Positions 26,469-34,433 of a stretch of DNA of 64,000 bases are shown here, in pieces. This DNA is from JAJEEA01 sp965116765 (GTDB taxonomy: Bacteria > Acidobacteriota > Vicinamibacteria > Vicinamibacterales > UBA8438). Where the stretch lies: assembly GCA_965116765.1 (NCBI GenBank), contig OZ220718.1:5146001-5210000 (forward strand), written 5' to 3'. The position numbers and the translations under genes are program-made. Positions within the stretch are counted from its first letter, which is position 1. Each line of letters begins with the position of its first letter. The notes under the pieces are model-generated. The model searched no databases, had not been told where the DNA came from, and saw nothing but the letters and a program-made list of their open reading frames with translations.

Positions 26469-27533
26469 TCAACGGTCCTGGCGCCGGCGTGTGGTCGAGC
26501 TCCGCCGGTAACGGCTCGCCAGGTACTCGTCGACCCAGCGTCGCGAGCTTCGCCACTGGCCGTCAGGCCCTCTGGCGGCCCGGAGACGACCCCGTTCCGC
26601 CGCCGCGCGCAAGGCCGCCGCCTTGACGTCGGACGTCTCCAGCGCGGCCAGGGGCACGAGCCTCGCCGGCCCGGCCACGGCCGGGATGACGAACCGGTGG
26701 AGGCTGTTGAGGATCGCCCGCGCGAGCATCTCTCCCAGGGGACTCGACTCGCCCGCATCGGCGCGGCGCATCGCCTGCAGGTACCTGGCGCGGTCACGCT
26801 TGTAGATGATGACCGGCGGATAGCCGAGCCGGATGAGAACGAGGTTGAGAATCAGCCGCCCGGCCCGGCCGTTGCCGTCGAGAAAGGGGTGGATCTGCTC
26901 GAATCGGCAGTGAACTGCCGCGAGGGCCTCGGGGAACATGGCTTCCGTCGCGTCGAGGGCGTTCACCTGGTCGATCCAGGTCGTCGTTTCCGCGGGGACG
27001 AGCGGCCATGAGATCGGCGTCATGCCGCCGGGAAAGGGATGGATCTCGTGTTCCCGGAAGCGGCCGGGGGCTTCGCGCGGAGTCGCGCTCGGATGCGGCG
27101 CCACCTGCCAGACGGGAGTCAGCGCGACGTGGTGGACGTGCCGCACTTCCTCCAGGCTCAGGATCCGTTCGGGATGTGCGAGTCCATTCGGGCCGGTTGC
27201 CTGACGGTAGACCCAATCCGCGGCATCGGCGTAGCCGCGCACCTCCATGTACTCGCGGAGCTCCTTGTTGCCCACCGCCCTGCCTTCGGCGAGGAGCCGC
27301 TCCACCTGCTTCAGGACCAGGGTGTTGCCCTCGATGGCGGTCGAGTGATGGGCTTCCTCGTACCAGATGCCGCGCCAGATGTCGGCGGCCTCGACCGGCG
27401 TCGGGAGTCCGCCCATGCGCTCTCTGAGCTCCTCGATCTGAACGTCGAGGCGGCGGTAGACGTCGGTGCGCCGGGGCCGGCCGCGACCCGGCGCAAAGTG
27501 TTCGTTCATGACGAAATAAAAGTTACCGAACAC
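26469..27533 (-). CDS. Fic family protein (AMPylase-type) with C-terminal winged helix
   Basis: 354 residues. The catalytic motif HPFLDGNGRAGR (H of the general base, DGN and R for ATP phosphates) is intact. The autoinhibitory motif TAIEGN near residue 65 marks a class II Fic protein that restrains itself. The C-terminus (DVKAAALRAAAERGRLRAAR...WRSSRRWVDEYLASR) looks like a winged-helix DNA-binding tail, so it may repress its own gene. Fic enzymes transfer AMP to target proteins; the target is unknown. The start is the ATG at 27533, which falls inside a dyad repeat. ATG 27509 (MNEHF) is an alternative. Confidence 0.92.
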   Translation of the reverse strand: MFGNFYFVMNEHFAPGRGRPRRTDVYRRLDVQIEELRERMGGLPTPVEAADIWRGIWYEEAHHSTAIEGNTLVLKQVERLLAEGRAVGNKELREYMEVRGYADAADWVYRQATGPNGLAHPERILSLEEVRHVHHVALTPVWQVAPHPSATPREAPGRFREHEIHPFPGGMTPISWPLVPAETTTWIDQVNALDATEAMFPEALAAVHCRFEQIHPFLDGNGRAGRLILNLVLIRLGYPPVIIYKRDRARYLQAMRRADAGESSPLGEMLARAILNSLHRFVIPAVAGPARLVPLAALETSDVKAAALRAAAERGRLRAARGPDGQWRSSRRWVDEYLASRYRRSSTTRRRQDR

Positions 27534-27581
27534 ATTCGGATTTGTCGAGTCGGCCCGGAATTAAAGTTATCGAACATTCGG
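27522..27581 (-). promoter_or_regulatory. two dyad boxes upstream of fic
   Basis: Box 1 is CCGAA-CACA-TTCGG (27526-27539) and box 2 is CGAA-CA-TTCG (about 27571-27580), embedded in near-direct copies GTTACCGAACACATTCGG and GTTATCGAACATTCGG 44 bases apart. They overlap or precede the fic start and are the likely operators for the Fic winged helix (inference). A related, decayed pair occurs at 23894-23949. Confidence 0.5.
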
Positions 27582-27603
27582 GGCTGGCGGGCTTCAGCCG
27601 GAT

Positions 27604-27683
27604 CGGCATCGGCCGGCGGCCAACCCGGCCGAGGCCGGGCGGTCAGTCCCCGCCTTGCCGGGCTGCGGCCGCGGCCGATGCCG
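27604..27683. repeat. long imperfect inverted repeat between fic and the membrane protein
   Basis: The arms CGGCATCGGCCGGCGGCC (27604-27621) and GGCCGCGGCCGATGCCG (27667-27683) pair over about 17 bases with one bulge around a 45-base loop that itself contains CGGCCGAGGCCGG. No T-run follows on either strand. The 308-bp gap 27534-27841 holds this and the fic operators, nothing else. Confidence 0.55.
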
Positions 27684-27841
27684 GTCTGCGTCCTCGAACG
27701 CGAGGCCCGGACCGCGGGGGTGCGTTCAGCTTCTCGCGTACGCGTGCTCGCCTGATGGCGCGGCCGTGATGGGCCGTCGTACGCCGGCCAAGTGCCGGGC
27801 CGTCCATCAGGCCGGATCCGGCTGCCGGCCGCGCGGGGTGT

Positions 27842-28873
27842 TCAGATGAGGTGGCCGGTCCAGCGGCCGGCGAGCACGATGCCGGCCCAGATCAGCAGCG
27901 ACGCGGCCCCGGCGAAGCGTGCGGCCGGGGGCAGCTCCTCGGCCGTGTCCCACGCGCCGACGCCGCGGAACGTCCGGAAGTGGAAGACGGCCATGTTGAT
28001 GAACGCGAGCGGCAGCAGCAGGAGCTTGATCTGAAAGGCGGTGTTGTCCAGGTACGCGGGCGCGCGGGTCATGAACATGCCGAAGCCGGTGATGGCGGCC
28101 ACGACGAAGGCGGCCCAGGTCCACGGGAGCAGCTTGCCGGTGATCTGGCTGACCGGGTACCGCGTCGCCGCGAGGCCGAGCAGCCGCAGGTCGACGGTCA
28201 CGATCGTGCCGAGCACCAGGGCCAGCCCGATCACGTGGATCGACTCCAGCATCGGGAACCACCAGGTGAAGCCGATGTGCTGCGAGAGCGGGTGGTCCTG
28301 GAGCCACTGCCAGATGGACGGGTACGCCTCGAGGCTCTCCCAGGGGAAGGGAACCGGGAAGGGGTCGGTGATGTACTCGGAGTACGCGATCCAGCGCCCC
28401 GCCATCATGATGCCGATCCAGGCCAGGAGCGACACGCCGGCGATGAGCCGCGCCACGAGCAGGCGGTCCTCCGACTCCTCCCAGTAGCCGTGCTCCTTGC
28501 GGTTCTTCCAGTAGATGAGGAAGGCGAGCCCGACGGCCACCAGCAGCAGCGAGAACTTGGAGACGGCGATGGGGTTGTAGACGTAGCGCACGGGCCGCGC
28601 GAGGACGAAGAGCATGCCGGTGACGAAGTTGACGCCGAGGGCGCACCAGGTCCACGGCAGCAGCCGCCGGATCATCTCGCTGACGTCGTGGCCGCGCATC
28701 GCGATGCCCAGGAACCGCAGGTCGACCATGACGATCGAGCCGACCACCGTCGCGATGCCCATGATGTGGAACGACTGGGCGATCGGGGGCAGGCCCGGGA
28801 CGTTGCCGAGCAGGTACACCATCCACTCGCGGGTGGGACTCTCCGCGAGGGTCTGGGCGAGGAAGTCGCGCAT
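27842..28873 (-). CDS. membrane protein with duplicated DUF6644-like domain
   Basis: 343 residues built from two similar halves. Each has a histidine-bearing helix before a DLR motif: half 1 SFHIMGIATVVGSIVMVDLRFLG with LLPWTWCALGVNFVTGM, half 2 SIHVIGLALVLGTIVTVDLRLLG with LLPWTWAAFVVAAITGF. About eight to ten transmembrane helices. The paired histidines could ligate heme, as in small cytochrome-b-like proteins, but this is inference. A soluble insert (about 165-200) carries FPWESLEAYPSIWQWLQ. No partner gene adjoins on the strand. Function unknown. Confidence 0.75.
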   Translation of the reverse strand: MRDFLAQTLAESPTREWMVYLLGNVPGLPPIAQSFHIMGIATVVGSIVMVDLRFLGIAMRGHDVSEMIRRLLPWTWCALGVNFVTGMLFVLARPVRYVYNPIAVSKFSLLLVAVGLAFLIYWKNRKEHGYWEESEDRLLVARLIAGVSLLAWIGIMMAGRWIAYSEYITDPFPVPFPWESLEAYPSIWQWLQDHPLSQHIGFTWWFPMLESIHVIGLALVLGTIVTVDLRLLGLAATRYPVSQITGKLLPWTWAAFVVAAITGFGMFMTRAPAYLDNTAFQIKLLLLPLAFINMAVFHFRTFRGVGAWDTAEELPPAARFAGAASLLIWAGIVLAGRWTGHLI

Positions 28874-29032
28874 GGGTCGGGTCTCTCGTCGGGGGCCGGA
28901 GTCGAGCGGCCAATCCTGCGCGATTCTATACCAGCCTCGGAATCGACGCGGCGAAGGCGCGTCGGCGCGCCCGAAGCGCGATCGGATGGTCGCCGTTGAT
29001 CGCAGGTCGGCAGTCGACTATCATGCGCCGCC

Positions 29033-30235
29033 ATGACCGCGGAATCCGTGACGCAGCCGGAGAGTGAGCCCGATGTGTTCCTCCGTCGCATCACGCTGCA
29101 GAATCTCCTGTCGTTCGGCCCGGGCGAGACCGGGGTGAAGCTTGGGCCGCTGAACGTGCTGATTGGTCCGAACGGATCGGGAAAGTCCAACCTCATCACG
29201 CTCATTGGCCTGCTCCGGGCAGCGCCTCGGGATCTCACCGCGCCGGTCCAGGAGAGCGGCGGCATAGGCGAGTGGCTCTACAAGGGCGAGTCGCGCGCTC
29301 GGAAGGGCTCTTTAAGCGTCGTCGTCGACTATTTTCCCGGGCCCTTGCGCTACCACCTGACCGTCGAAAAGCGGGGTGGCCGCCTCGTTGTGGGCGACGA
29401 GTTCGTCGAAGATGATGAGTTCGAAGACGGGCAGAACAAGCCCCACCGGTACTTCGGTTACCTGCGGGGAATGGCCATTGCGAGGGGAAAGGACGGCACA
29501 AGGCGGAGATTCCGACGATCGGCACTCGATTCCGAGCAATCGATTCTGTCGCAGCGGAAAGACCCTGAGAGCTTTCCGGAGATCACCTATCTTGGCGGCG
29601 AGTTGGACCAGATCCGAATCTATCGCGAGTGGTCCTTCAGCCGTCAATCTCCCGTGCGTCTGCCGCAACCGTCCGATCTTCCCAACCAGACGCTTGCCGA
29701 AGATACCAGCAACCTCGGGCTAGTGCTGAACCGGCTACGCCGGACCCCGGCCGCCAAGAAGCGGCTCCTGGAAGCGGCGCGCAAGCTCTACGACGGAGTG
29801 ACCGACTTCGACGTGATCGTGGAGGGCGGCACCGTCCAGGTAATGTTGGAGGAGAAGGGTATCACCGTGCCGGCCACTCGACTCTCCGACGGCACCCTCC
29901 GGTACCTGTGTCTCCTGGCGATCCTCTGCCACGACAAGCCTCCGCCGCTGGTTTGCATCGAGGAACCCGAACTGGGTCTGCATCCGGACATCATGCCGAC
30001 GCTCGCGACGTTGCTGCGCGAGGCGTCCACTCGATGTCAGTTGATCGTCACGACTCATTCGGACGTTCTTGTGGATGCGCTGACCGAGGAACCTGAGAGC
30101 GTCGTTGTCTGTGAGAAGGACGAGGGACGAACGCAACTGCGGCGACTGAACGGCGAGGATCTGGCCAAGTGGCTCGCTCGATACAGCCTCGGGGAGCTCT
30201 GGATGAAAGGAGAGTTGGGAGGCAGCCGCTGGTGA
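29033..30235 (+). CDS. OLD-like AAA_21 ATPase
   Basis: A 400-residue SMC/ABC-type ATPase: Walker A GPNGSGKS (45-52), signature-like RLSDGTLRYL (about 283), Walker B LVCIEEPELGLHP (about 306) and the switch TTHSD (340). The middle part replaces the long coiled coil with a short insert. There is no TOPRIM domain on this chain, unlike OLD or GajA. The next gene overlaps by four bases (GTGA) and encodes a DUF4276 protein, so the two should form a complex. Codon usage here is looser (more A/T at third positions) than in the flanking genes, suggesting acquisition. Role inferred: a conflict or defence module. Confidence 0.88.
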   Translation: MTAESVTQPESEPDVFLRRITLQNLLSFGPGETGVKLGPLNVLIGPNGSGKSNLITLIGLLRAAPRDLTAPVQESGGIGEWLYKGESRARKGSLSVVVDYFPGPLRYHLTVEKRGGRLVVGDEFVEDDEFEDGQNKPHRYFGYLRGMAIARGKDGTRRRFRRSALDSEQSILSQRKDPESFPEITYLGGELDQIRIYREWSFSRQSPVRLPQPSDLPNQTLAEDTSNLGLVLNRLRRTPAAKKRLLEAARKLYDGVTDFDVIVEGGTVQVMLEEKGITVPATRLSDGTLRYLCLLAILCHDKPPPLVCIEEPELGLHPDIMPTLATLLREASTRCQLIVTTHSDVLVDALTEEPESVVVCEKDEGRTQLRRLNGEDLAKWLARYSLGELWMKGELGGSRW

Positions 30236-30848
30236 GCGCCAGGGTCTACGTTGAAGGCGGCGGCAACGCGAACAAGGCCCTCAAGGCCGAATGCCGCAGG
30301 GCCTTCAAGGAGTTCTTCCAGAAGGCCGGGCTTGCCGGTCGTTTGCCGCGCGTCATCCCCGGAGGCAGCCGGAAACAAACCTACGACGATTTTCGCACCG
30401 CCTTCGACAATCTTGACGACGGCGCCTTCGTCGTGCTTCTCGTCGATAGTGAAGATCCGATCGCGGAGGGCGTCGGCCCGTGGGCGCATCTGCGGAAACG
30501 GCAGGGAGACAGGTGGACCAAGCCGGCGGAGCCACGGACGAACATGCCCACCTGATGGTGCAATGCATGGAGGCGTGGTTTCTGGCGGATCGCGAGACGC
30601 TGTCGACGCTCTTCGGCAACGGCTTCAGGCCGCACGCGCTTCCCGGTCAGGCCGCAATTGAACAGATTCCGAAGCAGGACATTCTTGCGGGCCTTGAGAA
30701 CGCGACACGCGACTGCGGAACGCGGCGCGGATACCGGAAGGGACGGGATTCCTTCGAGGTTCTGGCCAGACTTGATCCGGAGAAAGTGACGACCGCATCG
30801 CCCCACGCAGCGCGGCTGATGGAGACTCTCAGGGCCAGGCTGTTGTAG
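30232..30848 (+). pseudogene. DUF4276 family protein, TOPRIM-like partner of the ATPase, frameshifted
   Basis: Begins with GTG at 30232 inside the ATPase stop. The first frame reads ARVYVEGGGNANKALK, then GAFVVLLVDSEDP, and reaches DRWTKPA. The family sequence then resumes in the next frame as GATDEHAHLMVQCMEAWFLAD and runs to 30848. A single missing G in CCGGCGGG near 30527-30530 accounts for the break. The early glutamate (VEGGG) and the acidic VDSED resemble the E and DxD of a TOPRIM nuclease core, which would make the pair a split OLD/Gabija-like unit (inference). Either it is inactivated or the assembly lost a base. Confidence 0.72.
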
Positions 30849-31025
30849 CCGCCGGTCCGCGCTGGCCCTGGACGTGACGCCGGTCCTGGTTCATGCAGTG
30901 GCGTCTTGGCGGTGTCGGCTCGGCGGAGTACCCTGTTCGGGCGCGGCTCGACACGGAGTTCCAGGCCGCGACCCTCGGCTTGTATCCTCACTCGACTCCC
31001 CACATCCAGGAATGCAGGAGTCCCG

Positions 31026-32618
31026 ATGCGCAGAACCCTCGCGGTCGTCCCGGTGCTTGCAGTGGCATGGACCCTCATGGGCGCGGCGGTGTGCGCCGCC
31101 GGTCAGCCCGACACGACGCCGGCCGGCGCCTGCGCCGCCTCGTCGCCGGCGGACTGGCCGGGGCTCGACGGCGGTCCCCGGTGGAACGGCTGGGGCGCCG
31201 GGGTGACCAACACCCGCTTCCAGCCGGCGGACCAGGCCGGGCTCGCGGCGGCCGACGTCCCGCGCCTGCGGCTCAAGTGGGCGTTCGGCTACCCGCGCTC
31301 GGCGACCGCGCAGTCGCAGCCCACGGTGGTGGGCGGGCGCCTGTTCGTGGCGAGCGAGCGCGGCGTGGTCTACGCCCTCGACGCCGCCACCGGCTGCACC
31401 CACTGGACGTTCGCGGCGGCGAGCGGCGTCCGCAGCGCCATGACCGTGACCCGCCTCGCCGACGGCCGGCACGCGCTCTTCTTCGGCGACTTCTCGGCCA
31501 ACGTCTACGCCCTCGACGCCGCGACCGGGGCCGAGATCTGGCGCCGGGACGTCGACACCCACCCGGGAGCCCGCATCACCGGGGCGCCGGTCGAGCACGA
31601 CGGCCGGCTCTACGTGCCGGTGTCGTCCCTGGAGGAGCTGCTCGCCGCCAACCCCCGCTATCCGTGCTGCACCTTCCGCGGCAGCATCGCCGCCCTCGAC
31701 GCGGCGACGGGCGAGCTCGTCTGGCAGAGCTACACCATCGAGGAGGCACCGCAAGAGCGCGGGCGCAACCCTGACGGCGCCGCCCTCATGGGGCCGTCCG
31801 GCGCCGCCGTGTGGTCGGCGCCGACCGTCGACGCCGAGCGCGGCGTCGTCTACGCGGCGACCGGGAACGCCTACACCGAGCCCGCCGCCGCCACGAGCGA
31901 CGCGATCATCGCGTTCGACCTCGACACCGGCGCGGTCCGGTGGACCAACCAGCTCACGCCGGACGACGCGTTCATCCTCAACTGCGGCGGCGACAACCCC
32001 AACTGTCCGGAGGAGGACGGCCCCGACTTCGACTTCGGCGCGTCGCCGGTGCTGGTGACGGCGGCGGACGGCCGCGACCTCCTCGTCATCGGCCAGAAGG
32101 CGGGGGTGGGCTATGCCCTCGACCCGGACCGCGGCGGCGCCGTCGTGTGGCGCTACCAGGTCGGGGCGGGCAGCGCCCTCGGCGGCATCGAGTGGGGCTT
32201 CGCGGTGGACGCCGAGAAGGCCTACTTCGCCAACTCGGACTACCTGACGCCCGAGCCGGGGGGCCTCGCCGCGGTGCGCCTGACGACCGGCGAGCTGGTC
32301 TGGTTCGCCGAGCCCCACGAGCCGGTCTGCGAGGGGTGCAGCCCGGCGCTGCTCGCCGCCATCACCGCCATTCCCGGCGCGGTCTTCTCCGGCGCCTACG
32401 ACGGCCTGTTCCGCGCCTACGACGCCGGGAACGGCTCGGTCCTCTGGGAGTTCGACACCAACGGCGGGCACGAGACGGTGAACGGCGTCGAGGCCCGGGG
32501 CGGGTCGATCAACGGCCCCGGCCCGGTCGTCGTCGGCGGCATGGTCTACGTCAACTCGGGCTACGCCGCGTTCGGCGGCCGGCCCGGCAACGTCCTGCTG
32601 GCGTTCGGCGTCGACTGA
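31026..32618 (+). CDS. exported PQQ-dependent-dehydrogenase-like beta-propeller protein
   Basis: 530 residues with a signal peptide (LAVVPVLAVAWTLMGAAVCAA). Tryptophan-docking blades recur: LFVASERGVVYALDAATG, FGDFSANVYALDAATGAEIW, AALDAATGELVWQSY, IAFDLDTGAVRWTNQL. The N-terminal DWPGLDGGPRWNGWGAGVTNTRF matches polyvinyl-alcohol-dehydrogenase-like quinoproteins. Cysteine-rich stretches (YPCCTF, NCGGDNPNCPEED, CEGCS) suggest disulfides. The heme domain of true PVA dehydrogenase is absent, so it may oxidise an alcohol using PQQ with a separate acceptor, or be a non-catalytic propeller. The ATG at 31026 has GGAG eight bases before it. Confidence 0.82.
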   Translation: MRRTLAVVPVLAVAWTLMGAAVCAAGQPDTTPAGACAASSPADWPGLDGGPRWNGWGAGVTNTRFQPADQAGLAAADVPRLRLKWAFGYPRSATAQSQPTVVGGRLFVASERGVVYALDAATGCTHWTFAAASGVRSAMTVTRLADGRHALFFGDFSANVYALDAATGAEIWRRDVDTHPGARITGAPVEHDGRLYVPVSSLEELLAANPRYPCCTFRGSIAALDAATGELVWQSYTIEEAPQERGRNPDGAALMGPSGAAVWSAPTVDAERGVVYAATGNAYTEPAAATSDAIIAFDLDTGAVRWTNQLTPDDAFILNCGGDNPNCPEEDGPDFDFGASPVLVTAADGRDLLVIGQKAGVGYALDPDRGGAVVWRYQVGAGSALGGIEWGFAVDAEKAYFANSDYLTPEPGGLAAVRLTTGELVWFAEPHEPVCEGCSPALLAAITAIPGAVFSGAYDGLFRAYDAGNGSVLWEFDTNGGHETVNGVEARGGSINGPGPVVVGGMVYVNSGYAAFGGRPGNVLLAFGVD

Positions 32619-32867
32619 CGCGGCTGGCGCGGTCCGCGCCTCGGCCGACGACTGCGCGCCCGGCGTGCCGGCGGAAGGCTCGAGCCGGGGCTGGCCGCCG
32701 GGCGGCCGGTGTGCGGTTGGAAGGCTCGAGCCGAGCGCCGGGCCGGCCGAGTCCATCGGTACGACCGGAGATCGGCGAGTCCGCCGGGGGCTGAGTGGCG
32801 TGAGGCCGCTCGGAACCGTAGCGTGGGTCGAGTCCGCCGGCGGTTGGAGTAGCGTGGGGCGGGATCG

Positions 32868-33629
32868 ATGCGTCTCTACAGCGAGCTCGCGAAGTGGTGG
32901 CCGCTCGTCGACGACCCGGCGGACTACGCCGAGGAGGCCGGCGTCTACGCCGACAGGCTGCAGGAGGCGTGCGACGGCCCGATCGAGTCCCTGCTGGAGC
33001 TGGGCTGCGGCGGCGGGAACACCGCCCTGCACCTGAAGCGGCGGTTCCCCCGCCTGACGCTCACCGACCTGTCGCCCGAGATGCTCGCGGTCAGCCGCGC
33101 CCTCAACCCCGAGTGCGAGCACCGGGTCGGCGACATGCGCACCCTGCGCCTGGGCCGGTCGTTCGACGCCGTCTTCGTCCACGACGCCGTCTGCTACATG
33201 ACGACCGAGGCCGACCTGCGGCGCGCCATGGAGACGGCGTGGGCGCACTGCCGCCCCGGCGGCGCCGTGCTGTTCCAGCCCGACTACCTGCGCGAGAACT
33301 TCCGGGCGGCGGCGTCCACGGGCGGTTGCGACGAGCCGCCGCCCTCCGGATCCGGCGGGGGCTGCGGCCGCGGGCTGCGCTACCTGGAGTGGGTCTGGGA
33401 CCCCGATCCGGGCGATACGGAGTACTTCGCCGACTTCGCGTTCCTGCTGCGCGAGCGCGACGGGTCGGTCCGCTCGGTGCACGAGCGGCATGTCGAGGGC
33501 CTGTTCGCGCGCGGCCGATGGCTGGACCTGTTGACCGAGGTCGGGTTCGAGCCCCGCTGCGTGCCGCTCGTGCTCTCGGACGTGGAGCCGGGCCGGCACG
33601 AGATGTTCGTCGGACGCCGGCCGCGCTGA
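32868..33629 (+). CDS. class I SAM-dependent methyltransferase
   Basis: 253 residues. SAM-binding motif I LLELGCGGGNTALHL (about 43), the acidic loop LTDLSPEMLAVSRALN, motif II RSFDAVFVHDAVCYM and the post-motif RPGGAVLFQPDYL are all present. The C-terminal half has WVWDPDPGDTEYFADF and strands typical of small-molecule methyltransferases. Substrate unknown. The 249-bp gap before it has short direct repeats (GGAAGGCTCGAGCCG twice, and two GAGTCCGCCGG copies) but no clear promoter. Confidence 0.88.
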   Translation: MRLYSELAKWWPLVDDPADYAEEAGVYADRLQEACDGPIESLLELGCGGGNTALHLKRRFPRLTLTDLSPEMLAVSRALNPECEHRVGDMRTLRLGRSFDAVFVHDAVCYMTTEADLRRAMETAWAHCRPGGAVLFQPDYLRENFRAAASTGGCDEPPPSGSGGGCGRGLRYLEWVWDPDPGDTEYFADFAFLLRERDGSVRSVHERHVEGLFARGRWLDLLTEVGFEPRCVPLVLSDVEPGRHEMFVGRRPR

Positions 33630-33665
33630 CGGATTCTCGTCGAGTCGGCCCGCTGGATCGACAGG

Positions 33666-33711
33666 TTGACGGCAGCTACAGTGGTGACTAGACTAGTCTT
33701 CTGTCTAGTCA
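33666..33711 (+). promoter_or_regulatory. promoter with palindromic operator for the Phd/VapC pair
   Basis: TTGACG (33666-33671), a 17-base spacer and TAGACT (33689-33694). A perfect nine-base inverted repeat, TGACTAGAC-N9-GTCTAGTCA (33685-33711), covers the -10 and start site. This is where a Phd dimer would bind to autorepress. AGAGG six bases before the phd ATG is the ribosome site. Confidence 0.75.
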
Positions 33712-33727
33712 TTCACGCAGAGGCATC

Positions 33728-33991
33728 ATGGCCGACAACAGATGGCAGGTGCAGGACGCGAAGGCCCGCTTCAGCGAGCTTCTCGAGACGAGCCTCTCCG
33801 ACGGCCCGCAGATCGTGACCCGGCGCGGCGCCGAGATGGCGGTGCTCGTTCCCATCGATCAGTGGCGGCGGCTCGAACGGACGGCGAGACGGAACCTCAA
33901 GGAGCTGTTGCTGGCGCCCGAGGCGCGCACCGACGCCCTGACGCCGCCGCGTCCCACCCTTCGCGGCCGGACGGCGCCCCACTTCGAGTAG
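33728..33991 (+). CDS. Phd/YefM-type antitoxin
   Basis: 87 residues. The N-terminus WQVQDAKARFSELLETSL and DGPQIVTRRGAEMAVLVPIDQWRRLE is the complete Phd/YefM DNA-binding fold; the C-terminal tail is basic and proline-rich and would bind the toxin. It is four bases from the VapC gene and probably coupled to it. It likely represses its own promoter through the palindrome at 33685-33711. Confidence 0.92.
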   Translation: MADNRWQVQDAKARFSELLETSLSDGPQIVTRRGAEMAVLVPIDQWRRLERTARRNLKELLLAPEARTDALTPPRPTLRGRTAPHFE

Positions 33992-33995
33992 ACCG

Positions 33996-34415
33996 GTGTA
34001 TCTGCTCGACACGAACGTGGTCTCGGAGCTGCGTCGTCCCCGTCCCCATCGCGGTGTCCTGTCCTGGATTCGGAGCGTGTCCCCCGAACGCCTTCACCTG
34101 TCCGCGGTCACCGTCGGCGAGATTCAGGCCGGGATAGAGATCACCCGCGAGCGCGACGCCGCCAAGGCGGCGGAGCTGGAGGCGTGGCTCGCCGAGGTGC
34201 TCGCGAGCTACAGCGTCCTGCCGATGGACGCTGCCGCATTCAGAACGTGGGCGACGCTGATGCACCGGCGGTCGGATACGGAGATACAGGACGCGATGAT
34301 CGCGGCCGTCGCCATCGACCGCGGAATGACCGTGGTGACCAGGAACGCCCGCGATTTTCGGCCGTTCGGTGTGCGAACCCTCGACCCGTTCGCCGACCGG
34401 GCAACGAAGACCTGA
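33996..34415 (+). CDS. VapC-type PIN-domain toxin
   Basis: A 139-residue ribonuclease toxin. PIN acidic residues are at YLLDTNVVSEL (first Asp), AVTVGEIQAGIE (Glu), and SDTEIQDAMIAAVAIDRGMTVVTRN (later Asp residues), with the family-typical ending DFRPFGVRTLDPF. It starts with GTG at 33996, close behind the antitoxin stop; no ATG fits the fold. Complete. Its target is normally initiator or other tRNA/rRNA, not deducible here. Confidence 0.93.
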   Translation: MYLLDTNVVSELRRPRPHRGVLSWIRSVSPERLHLSAVTVGEIQAGIEITRERDAAKAAELEAWLAEVLASYSVLPMDAAAFRTWATLMHRRSDTEIQDAMIAAVAIDRGMTVVTRNARDFRPFGVRTLDPFADRATKT

Positions 34416-34433
34416 AGCTGGCCCGGGGCCGGA

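Noticed and set aside
27604..27683. Inverted repeat as terminator or riboswitch
   Set aside because: The loop is long, there is no T-run, and there are no conserved riboswitch elements; reported only as an inverted repeat.
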